From assembly GCA_046759305.1 (NCBI GenBank), contig JBHIBY010000013.1, positions 1-46,655 of the forward strand: a stretch of 46,655 nt of DNA. The letters are read 5' to 3'. The DNA is from JADFRG01 sp046759305. GTDB taxonomy: Bacteria > Chloroflexota > Anaerolineae > Anaerolineales > E44-bin32. The notes under the pieces were generated by a model. The model made no database searches. It was not told where the DNA came from and saw only the letters and a program-made list of their open reading frames with translations. Shown piece after piece: positions 40,577-46,655 of the stretch. Numbering within the stretch: the first letter of the stretch is position 1; every line of letters starts with the position of its first letter. Made by a program: the position numbers and the translations under genes.

Positions 40577-41785
40577 GTGAACGAATTTGCTGGACGTGGA
40601 AAGGTCGCAGTAGTTAAAACTACCCCTGACTCCATCCTTGAAGATGTGGGTCATGTCATGCGTTTGGGCGGATTTGAGGCTGCTCTTCCAGCGGATACGA
40701 CCACCGGGCTCAAGATCAACATCTCCTGGCAGACCTGGTATCCGGCTTGCTCCTCAACTCCATGGCAGATTGAGGGCGCAATCTTAGCGTTGCAAGAGGC
40801 CGGCTACAACGATCTGGTGGGGGTGCACAACGACACGGTAGTAGTAGACACCTTGGTTGGTGAGTTCAACAACAAGCACCGCTTTGTGACGGACAAGTAT
40901 GAGGTCCCCTGCATATACCTATATGAGGAAGACTTTGAATGGTTCGAGTACAAACCCAGCATTCCCTTGCTTGTACTCGACAAGGTGTATCCGGACGGAG
41001 TATTCATACCGAAGGCGCTGGTCGGCCTCAATATGATCCAGCTGCCCACTGTCAAGACCCACGTCTTTACGACGATTACCGGAGCAATGAAAAACGCCTT
41101 CGGTGGACTGCTTCACCGCAATCGGCATTGGACGCATGCCGTTATTCACGACACACTTGTCGACCTGTTGACGATTCAACAAGAAATTCACCCGGGGTTG
41201 TTTGCGCTCATGGATGGAACTTTCGCGGGTGATGGGCCGGGGCCACGGGCGATGCGATGGCACCAGAAGGATGTGCTTCTCGCCTCAGCGGATCAGGTTG
41301 CTATTGATGCCGTCTCCGCTCGGCTTCAGGGTTTCGATCCGATGCAAATCCGATTTATCCGTCGCGCACACGAGATGGGGCTGGGTATCGGCGATCCCAT
41401 CCAAATCGAGATTGCTGGGTATGACATCGAGACCGAAGAGCCATGGGATTTCACCCAGGAAGATACCTTCGCCAGCCGCGGACAGAAGGCGATCTACCAT
41501 GGTCCCCTCAAGCCATTCGAAAAGCTCTTACTACAGTCGCCGCTGGTTCCGTGGTCTTACTTCGCCAGCAACTTCTATCACAACGTCTATTGGTACCCAT
41601 TCGTTGGCCGACAGCGAGTGCGCGCCGCATTGAAGAATGAATGGGGAGAGTTGTTCGCTTCATACGGCGACGGAACGGTTGTGATGCCGGGTATGGAGCC
41701 CAAGACCGTTGTTCAGGCGGGGGTTGGCGCGCTAATAATTGCCACGCTGGCCGCGATCGGAATTGCTATTATTGCTCGGCGCTAG
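40577..41785 (+). CDS. DUF362 domain protein, tail-anchored
   Basis: About 402 aa from GTG 40577; an ATG at 40529 gives a longer but less typical N-terminus. DUF362 features: KVAVVKTTPDSI, GLKINISWQTWYP, GYNDLVGVHNDTVVVDTL, NMIQLPTVKTHVFTTITGAM then KNAFGG, ALMDGTFAGDGPGPRAMRW, VAIDAVSARLQGFDPMQIRF. No ferredoxin cluster motif follows, unlike many family members. A hydrophobic helix at the very end (VGALIIATLAAIGIAIIARR) anchors it in the membrane. Activity unknown. Confidence 0.85.
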   Translation: MNEFAGRGKVAVVKTTPDSILEDVGHVMRLGGFEAALPADTTTGLKINISWQTWYPACSSTPWQIEGAILALQEAGYNDLVGVHNDTVVVDTLVGEFNNKHRFVTDKYEVPCIYLYEEDFEWFEYKPSIPLLVLDKVYPDGVFIPKALVGLNMIQLPTVKTHVFTTITGAMKNAFGGLLHRNRHWTHAVIHDTLVDLLTIQQEIHPGLFALMDGTFAGDGPGPRAMRWHQKDVLLASADQVAIDAVSARLQGFDPMQIRFIRRAHEMGLGIGDPIQIEIAGYDIETEEPWDFTQEDTFASRGQKAIYHGPLKPFEKLLLQSPLVPWSYFASNFYHNVYWYPFVGRQRVRAALKNEWGELFASYGDGTVVMPGMEPKTVVQAGVGALIIATLAAIGIAIIARR

Positions 41786-41878
41786 GTCCTTCGATTTATC
41801 CTCCGCTTTTGGCCACAGCCTACCATCGGAATTCAGCTCACTTTCCTCAGGTGGTCGGCAGATGAATCCCGCATCGGC

Positions 41879-42853
41879 ATGAGCAATTTGAGGCGTAAGT
41901 TGGCAGCCGGATTGGCTCTAGGGTTCGTTGTTTATATTGCACTCGCGGTATTGGGCGATATCCGGCGGGTGGGCGATGAGCTAGCGGGTTTTGCCTGGGA
42001 ACTGGTTCCGCTCATTCTCGCATGTACCCTGTTTAACTACCTGCTGCGATTTATCAAATGGCACTACTATCTCGGCCTGGTCGGGGCAGATAAGATCTCC
42101 TTGAAAGAAAGCGCCCGGATCTTTGTTGCAGGCTTCCCCCTGGCTGTGACCCCTGGCAAGGCTGGAGAGGCCTTGAAAGGAAGCTGGTTGAATCAGACCG
42201 CCGGCACGCCCACAACAAAGGGTATCTCAGTCGTATTGGCAGAACGCGTCAGCGATGGCCTAGCCGTGCTCCTCCTGTCGTTGCTTGGAGTACTCGCTTA
42301 TAGGCAGTATTGGCCCATCTTCTCAATTGTGGCTGGGGTACTGATTGGGGTGATCCTGCTATCGCAATTCCGCCCAATTGGACGGCGCGTGATCGAGCTT
42401 TCGCGCAGAATGCCACTGATACGACGAGTTGCGGATCCGCTCTCTGATTTCTACGAAGGTGCGTATTCGCTCTTCCGACCAAAGCCGACGTTTATCGCAG
42501 TGTCCCTGGGCACGGTTGCCTGGTTGGGAGAAGGCGTAGCGATGTATCTGGTGCTCCTTGGCCTCGATGTAGCGCCAACCGTGTACACGCTCGGCATCGC
42601 CGTTTTCGTGCTCTCCTTCTCGACGATCGTTGGCGCGATTTCAGCCCTCCCGGGAGGCCTGATCGCTGCGGATGCCAGCATTGCGGGGATGCTGACTCTG
42701 TTGCTGGGCCTCTCAGCCAGCGCCGCCGCCTCCGCTACGCTCTTAATCCGGTTTGCTACCCTTTGGTTTGGAGTAGGCTTGGGCTTATTGGTCTGGCCCG
42801 TCTCAAGAAGCCTGATCACGGGCGGTGCTGACCCGCAAGGCACCCCCCTCTAA
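41879..42853 (+). CDS. Flippase-like (UPF0104/LPG_synthase_TM) membrane protein
   Basis: 324 aa with about eight membrane helices. Landmarks are FNYLLRFIKWHYYLGLVG, ESARIFVAGFPLAVTPGKAG, EALKGSWLNQTAGTP and VVLAERVSDGLAVLLLSLLG, then VGAISALPGGLIAADASIAG. These belong to the AglD/MprF-N-terminal-like family, thought to act on lipid-linked substrates in polar-lipid or glycan transfer. No glycosyltransferase is adjacent, so the substrate is unknown. Confidence 0.88.
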   Translation: MSNLRRKLAAGLALGFVVYIALAVLGDIRRVGDELAGFAWELVPLILACTLFNYLLRFIKWHYYLGLVGADKISLKESARIFVAGFPLAVTPGKAGEALKGSWLNQTAGTPTTKGISVVLAERVSDGLAVLLLSLLGVLAYRQYWPIFSIVAGVLIGVILLSQFRPIGRRVIELSRRMPLIRRVADPLSDFYEGAYSLFRPKPTFIAVSLGTVAWLGEGVAMYLVLLGLDVAPTVYTLGIAVFVLSFSTIVGAISALPGGLIAADASIAGMLTLLLGLSASAAASATLLIRFATLWFGVGLGLLVWPVSRSLITGGADPQGTPL

Positions 42854-42860
42854 CGAAACG

Positions 42861-42890
42861 TTGACAATTTTCCAATGTTTTTCTTATAAA
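42861..42890 (+). promoter_or_regulatory. Strong sigma-70 promoter for the sigma factor gene
   Basis: TTGACA (42861-42866) and TATAAA (42885-42890) with an 18-bp AT-rich spacer. Transcription would start near 42897, leaving a leader of about 80 nt before GTG 42979 with the AAAGGGGAAAA ribosome site. Confidence 0.75.
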
Positions 42891-42978
42891 AATACTGTAG
42901 AAATACTATGGGTAGGTGCGTATTGCCCTGGTACAGGTTGAAAAGTTGTATCGAGGCCATGGATAAAGGGGAAAATCG

Positions 42979-44010
42979 GTGAGTGACAACAGCGGTTTGG
43001 ACATAAAGAAGATTATCAGGGGCGCCGCCAACCTGAAGGGCGGGACCATCGGCCCTACGGTTGAAGAGCTTGAGTTTGACCTTTCGGCCGTTCGTGCGGC
43101 CGACTCCGGCGATTCAATCGCCCAGTATTTGTCGAACGTTGGCCGCGTACCCCTGCTTACTATGCAGGATGAAGTCGATCTGGCAAAGCGGATTGAGTTA
43201 GGGAATAAGGCCAGCGAGATACTGGCTGATGGCAAGGCAAGCGCTAAGCGCAGGCGGGAGTTGCTAAAGCAAGTACAGGATGGAATTGCCGCCTTCGAAC
43301 ACCTAATTCTAGCCAATTCGCGATTGGTTATCAGCGTCGCTCGGAAGTATCGAGGTCGCGGGGTTCCCTTCACGGATCTAATTCAAGAAGGCCATATCGG
43401 ACTGATGCGTGCCGCTAAGAAGTTTGAATATCGCCGCGGCCTGAAGTTTTCGACGTACGCCACGTGGTGGATCCGCCAGGCGGTCACACGCGCCATCTCG
43501 GACCAGAGCCGCACCATTCGGCTTCCGGTCTATATGGGTGAGCAAATCACCAAGCTACGTCACGCAGCAACTCAGCTGACTCAGACCCTGGGCCGTGATC
43601 CGACTATGGATGAGCTCGCGGAAAAGATGGAAGTTCCAGTATCTCGAGTTGAAGAACTCATTCGCGCCATGGAGCAACCACTTTCGCTTGAGAAGCCGAT
43701 GGATGAAGAGAACGATCGGGAACTTGGCGATCTGATTCCGGACGAAGATGGGAATGATCCGGAGGCCTGGGCTCGCGAAGCCCTCCTGGGTGACGATATT
43801 CGCTCAGCTCTCGAGGAGCTGCCGCCAAGGGAGCGTACGGCCCTTGAGCTGCGGTATGGATTAAAGAATGGGAAAGCCCATACCTTGGAAGCGATTGGGA
43901 AACAGTTGGGTGTGACTCGTGAGCGAGCGCGCCAGCTAGAGGCTCAGGCACTTCGAAGACTCCGCCACCCCGGCCAACGCGGCCGACTGCTGGGCTACTG
44001 GGAGAGCTAG
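42979..44010 (+). CDS. rpoD: Principal-type RNA polymerase sigma factor (RpoD/SigA)
   Basis: 343 aa, GTG start. Region 1.2: DSIAQYLSNVGRVPLLTMQD. Region 2: LANSRLVISVARKYRGRGVP, FTDLIQEGHIGLMRAAKKFE, then FSTYATWWIRQAVTRAISDQ. The RPVYM-like RTIRLPVYM ends region 2.4/3.0. Region 4: LPPRERTALELRYGL and EAIGKQLGVTRERARQLEAQ. It is short, lacking the large non-conserved region of proteobacterial RpoD, as in Gram-positives. It could also be a group 2 paralogue; only a genome-wide count would settle that. Own promoter and terminator candidate. Confidence 0.92.
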   Translation: MSDNSGLDIKKIIRGAANLKGGTIGPTVEELEFDLSAVRAADSGDSIAQYLSNVGRVPLLTMQDEVDLAKRIELGNKASEILADGKASAKRRRELLKQVQDGIAAFEHLILANSRLVISVARKYRGRGVPFTDLIQEGHIGLMRAAKKFEYRRGLKFSTYATWWIRQAVTRAISDQSRTIRLPVYMGEQITKLRHAATQLTQTLGRDPTMDELAEKMEVPVSRVEELIRAMEQPLSLEKPMDEENDRELGDLIPDEDGNDPEAWAREALLGDDIRSALEELPPRERTALELRYGLKNGKAHTLEAIGKQLGVTRERARQLEAQALRRLRHPGQRGRLLGYWES

Positions 44011-44063
44011 CAGTCGCTTAAATCAAAGTAACGAACCTCTACGCCAAGGAGGACCGAGCTGTT

Positions 44064-44089
44064 GAAGCGCACCCGAAGAGGTGCGCTTC
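44064..44089 (+). terminator. Terminator after the sigma factor gene
   Basis: Perfect 10-bp stem GAAGCGCACC (44064-44073) / GGTGCGCTTC (44080-44089) with loop CGAAGA, followed by TCGCTT. The T-run is weak, so it may be partial. Confidence 0.65.
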
Positions 44090-44137
44090 TCGCTTAAGCT
44101 TGAGCTAATGGCTTAGAATTCGGTGGATTTGCTCAGG

Positions 44138-45100
44138 ATGATCACTCAAGTTCCCGGCATCAAGGTCGGTCACGCAACCGACCAGGAACACCACACAGGC
44201 TGTACGGTCATTCTCTGCCCGGAGGGTACTGTCGGCGGGGTCGATGTGCGCGGCCCCTCCCCTGGAACCCGAGAAACGGCGCTCTTGGGTCCGTACAAGC
44301 ACGTTCAGGACGTCACAGCGGTTTTGCTGACGGGAGGCAGTGCGTTTGGACTGGCAGCTGCCGACGGCGTTGTTCGCTTCCTCGAAGAAAACAACCTAGG
44401 GCATTGGACCCCGCGCGCAACTGTGCCGATCGTTCCCGCGGCCGTTGTTTACGATCTTTTTTTCAGCGAAGGAAAGCGCCGTCCCGATGCAGAGATGGGA
44501 TATCAAGCGTGTCAGGCTGCCGAGGTTGATGCGGTCGCCCAGGGCAACGTCGGCGTGGGCGCCGGCGTCACCGTCGGTAAATGGGCGGGTTTCGAAGGAA
44601 TCATGAAGGGCGGCTTCGGTACCGCTTCCGACGAAATAGAACTTGAAGGTGGAGAAAAGCTGATTGTTGGCGCCGCAGCAGTCACCAATTGCGTTGGCGA
44701 TATCTTGAACGTGGATGGGACCGTGCTTGCGGGTGCACGCAGCTCTGATGGATTGTGGTTCGCTGAAAACGATCCGCTGCAGCACCTGACCAAGGAACCC
44801 GAGATTCCAGATGGCACCAACACGACGCTCATTGTTGCCGCAACCAATGCAGCTCTCACCAAAGTCGATGTGAACCGCCTGGCTTCGCACGCTCAGAATG
44901 GGCTTGTGATGGCTATCCGTCCCCCACACACAACCCACGATGGGGACACCGCCTTCACCCTCGCTACCGGTCAAGTGGACGCACGCTTCGATTTGATTGC
45001 TTACCTGGTTGAATTCGTGGTTGCGGAAGCAATTCGCAATTCGGTGCGGTACGCAACAACTCTTGAAGGCATTCCAGGGCTGGCTAGTGATCCTCGCTGA
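44138..45100 (+). CDS. Peptidase family S58 (DmpA/NylC-like) N-terminal nucleophile hydrolase
   Basis: About 320 aa from ATG 44138 (GTG 44123 also possible); GGTGGA lies about 10 bp upstream. Features: GIKVGHATDQEHHTGCTVIL, VDVRGPSPGTRETALLGP, LTGGSAFGLAAADGVVRFLE, VGAGVTVGKWAGFEGIMKGG then FGTAS, and GTNTTLIVAATNAALTK. Family members self-cleave just before the nucleophile; the Asn-Thr pair in NTTLIV is the likely cleavage point with Thr as nucleophile, as in nylon hydrolase. They act as aminopeptidases or amide hydrolases; substrate unknown. Overlaps the PHP gene by 14 bp. Confidence 0.88.
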   Translation: MITQVPGIKVGHATDQEHHTGCTVILCPEGTVGGVDVRGPSPGTRETALLGPYKHVQDVTAVLLTGGSAFGLAAADGVVRFLEENNLGHWTPRATVPIVPAAVVYDLFFSEGKRRPDAEMGYQACQAAEVDAVAQGNVGVGAGVTVGKWAGFEGIMKGGFGTASDEIELEGGEKLIVGAAAVTNCVGDILNVDGTVLAGARSSDGLWFAENDPLQHLTKEPEIPDGTNTTLIVAATNAALTKVDVNRLASHAQNGLVMAIRPPHTTHDGDTAFTLATGQVDARFDLIAYLVEFVVAEAIRNSVRYATTLEGIPGLASDPR

Positions 45101-45749
45101 GCTTCATTGTCACACCTACCGCTCGAAGGATTGCCTGATGATGCCTGAGCGGCTTCTTGAAACGGCTCGATCGAAGGGCATTGAGCGCCTGGCAATTACC
45201 GATCACAGCGAAGTCGAAGGAGCCCGCGAAGCCCAAGCTCTGGATCCAGATTTAGTAATTGTTGGCGAGGAGGTCTATACGACCCAGGGTGAGATGTTGG
45301 CATACTTCATAGATGAGTGGATTCCGCCCGGCCTCGAACCGATGGATGCAATCCGGCGCATGAGGGATCAGGGTGCTGTCATCAGTGTGGCTCACCCTCT
45401 GGATCCTTTTCGTGGAGGAGCTTGGCAAGAACCCGCGCTGCGGGAAATCCTGCCTTATGTCGATGCACTTGAGATCTTCAACGCGCGTACGGTCGGCAAG
45501 GGCGCCAACGAGCGGGCTCAGGAGCTAGCTGCAGAGGTTGGTTTGCCTGGTACTGCCGGCTCCGATGCCCACGCCTATGTAGAGGTGGGTACTGCAGGCC
45601 TGCGGCTGCCAGATTTTGACGACGCAGAGGGAATGCGGGCGGCCCTCAAGGAAGCGGAGATGGTTGGAAAGCTCTCCTCGCCCCTAGTTCATTTCTTCTC
45701 GCGCTACGCCACGTTCCGTAAGAGGCTTGGCTGGCGCCCGAAACGCTAG
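45087..45749 (+). CDS. PHP-domain phosphoesterase
   Basis: About 220 aa from GTG 45087 (VILAELHCHTYRSKDC); the frame open to 44997 lies inside the S58 gene. Metal-binding motifs of the PHP family in order: HCHT, TDHSE, EVYTTQGEM, SVAHPLDPF and GSDAH. Likely a trinuclear-metal phosphoesterase such as histidinol-phosphatase-like or 3',5'-nucleoside bisphosphate phosphatase; substrate cannot be fixed. Co-translated with the S58 peptidase. Confidence 0.88.
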   Translation: MILAELHCHTYRSKDCLMMPERLLETARSKGIERLAITDHSEVEGAREAQALDPDLVIVGEEVYTTQGEMLAYFIDEWIPPGLEPMDAIRRMRDQGAVISVAHPLDPFRGGAWQEPALREILPYVDALEIFNARTVGKGANERAQELAAEVGLPGTAGSDAHAYVEVGTAGLRLPDFDDAEGMRAALKEAEMVGKLSSPLVHFFSRYATFRKRLGWRPKR

Positions 45750-45814
45750 CTTACGTCGGCGAGAGCCTCCCTTCTCCACATCGTTCAGTTCTTTTCACTT
45801 GAAGCCCCTAGGAA

Positions 45815-45832
45815 AAGGATGGGCTTATCCTT
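45815..45832 (-). terminator. Terminator after lysS
   Basis: On the minus strand AAGGAT-AAGCCC-ATCCTT followed by TT. A second hairpin GGCCG-CGTT-CGGCC (45856-45843) precedes it. The stem is short, so strength is uncertain; the pair lies between the convergent PHP and lysS genes. Confidence 0.45.
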
Positions 45833-45920
45833 GGGCCCCGACGGCCGAACGCGGCCCTCCGCCAGTAGATTTCTTCTCCCGCCGAGCGTGTAACGGAAGC
45901 TATTGGGTAGCGCGGGAGGT

Positions 45921-46655
45921 CTATTTGTCCTTGGTTCGAAGATGTGGAAATAGAATGACCTCACGGATGCTGGGTCGATCGGTCAGCAACATGGTGAGCC
46001 GGTCGATCCCCATGCCGAAACCGCCATTTGGCGGCATCCCATAGCGCATCGCCCTCAGGTAGTCTTCATCCAGAGGATGGCGTTCGACATCCTCCTTCTC
46101 ATACGTGCGACCCATCTCGACAAACCTCTGTTCTTGCTCGATCGGATCGTTCAGCTCCGTGAAGGCGTTGCAGATTTCCATCCCACCGACGAATCCCTCA
46201 AACCGCTCAACGATTTCAGGTTCATTTGGATTAGCCTTAGCGAGCGGGGAGATATCCCGCGGATAGTCGTACAGGAAGGTCGGCTGGATAAGATCCGGCA
46301 CCACGTGGTGATCCAGCAGATGCTCGATCAGCTTCCCACGCGAGGCTTTCTCAGGCGCATCGATCCCAGCCTTTGAGATCGCCTTGTAGAGCGCCATATC
46401 TGATTTGTGTTCAGCGTAGTCGATCCCGGTCTGCGATGCGATTGCTGCACGCAGCTCGATACGGCCCCATGGGGGCGTGACATCGATTGTTTGGCCTTCG
46501 TACTCAAACTGCGTTCCGCCCAATACTTGTTCGACCACATAGGTGATCATGTCTTCGGTAACATCCATGACCAGCCGATAGTCGGCATAAGCCATGTAAA
46601 ACTCAAGCTGTGTGAACTCGGGCTGATGAGTGCGATCGACCCCCTCGTTCCGGAA
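45921..46655 (-). CDS. lysS: Lysyl-tRNA synthetase, C-terminal part (cut by window end)
   Basis: At least 244 codons, open at the window's right edge. Class II aminoacyl-tRNA synthetase core: FRNEGVDRTHQPEFTQLEFY at the edge, EICNAFTELNDPIEQEQRF, and motif 3 in GGFGMGIDRLTMLLTDRPSI, ending REVILFPHLRTKDK. It charges tRNA-Lys. The N-terminal anticodon-binding domain and motif 1 lie beyond the window. An ATG at 46595 is internal, not the start. Confidence 0.96.
   Translation of the reverse strand, partial: FRNEGVDRTHQPEFTQLEFYMAYADYRLVMDVTEDMITYVVEQVLGGTQFEYEGQTIDVTPPWGRIELRAAIASQTGIDYAEHKSDMALYKAISKAGIDAPEKASRGKLIEHLLDHHVVPDLIQPTFLYDYPRDISPLAKANPNEPEIVERFEGFVGGMEICNAFTELNDPIEQEQRFVEMGRTYEKEDVERHPLDEDYLRAMRYGMPPNGGFGMGIDRLTMLLTDRPSIREVILFPHLRTKDK

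Noticed and set aside
45934..45945. GGTTCGAA-like T-loop sequence near lysS
   Set aside because: It is part of the lysS coding sequence (C-terminal LFPHLRTKDK region), with no tRNA stems around it.
46295..46316. CACCACGTGGTG palindrome as a parS site
   Set aside because: It lies inside lysS and matches the parS consensus only in the CACGTG core. Other CACGTG occurrences in FTR1, DUF3105 and fabG coding regions are equally poor.

Overview
The window looks like a chromosomal segment of a Chloroflexota bacterium (Anaerolineae-like or a related class). This is inferred from gene content: a Ser/Thr kinase fused to a TolB-like propeller, DUF3105 and DUF6585-type proteins, a zf-HC2 anti-sigma operon with small membrane proteins, many Thr/Pro-rich lipoproteins, and no outer-membrane or LPS genes. 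I see no insertion sequence, prophage, CRISPR array, tRNA or rRNA. Coding density is high and most genes form tight, overlapping operons.

Layout. 0.2-3.3 kb: sensor kinase and a divergent M14 carboxypeptidase lipoprotein. 3.4-8.4 kb: a leftward operon of ECF sigma factor, anti-sigma factor, two paralogous membrane proteins, DUF1800 and DUF1501. 8.5-11.7 kb: FTR1 iron permease, DUF3105 protein, a helical hypothetical protein and a class III cyclase. 11.8-15.0 kb: gyrB with a long histone-like basic tail, and a membrane protein. 15.1-24.9 kb: a rightward, origin-type housekeeping cluster: SAM hydrolase-like gene, murA, rpmH, rnpA, yidD, a PQQ-propeller lipoprotein, yidC, khpB/jag, a PfkB-type kinase, parA, parB, fabG and Asp23. 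24.9-26.7 kb: nusB, a TatA/B gene and tatC. 26.7-34.3 kb: a PEBP lipoprotein and an acyl-CoA block (Cys-less thiolase-like protein + DUF35 protein, two membrane proteins, acyl-CoA synthetase, acyl-CoA dehydrogenase). 34.4-36.4 kb: small redox genes and a Crp/Fnr regulator. 36.5-46.7 kb: fused ftcD, a CapA-like lipoprotein, DUF362, a flippase-like protein, the principal-type sigma factor, an S58 peptidase, a PHP phosphoesterase and the 3' part of lysS.

How the genes connect. The DUF1800 protein carries a Tat-like signal and the window encodes TatA/B and TatC. YidC, YidD, KhpB and RnpA form the usual membrane-insertion/RNA cluster next to the ParAB segregation system. The thiolase-like, DUF35, synthetase and dehydrogenase genes suggest degradation or remodelling of a branched or cyclic acyl-CoA.

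The most notable finding is at 35006-35275 on the minus strand. A thioredoxin-fold gene has an in-frame TGA exactly where the first cysteine of the CxxC motif belongs (W-TGA-T-S-C). A perfect 6-bp hairpin begins 20 nt downstream, with a 5-nt loop whose second base is G, which fits the bacterial SECIS pattern. It is a good candidate for a short UxxC selenoprotein, although a decayed gene is not excluded. Other notable items are a terminator/antiterminator-like leader before the CapA-like gene, a 19-bp tandem repeat array beside a 20-bp palindrome, a natural Cys-to-Asp MurA, the basic tail on GyrB and a His/Asp-rich extension on YidD.
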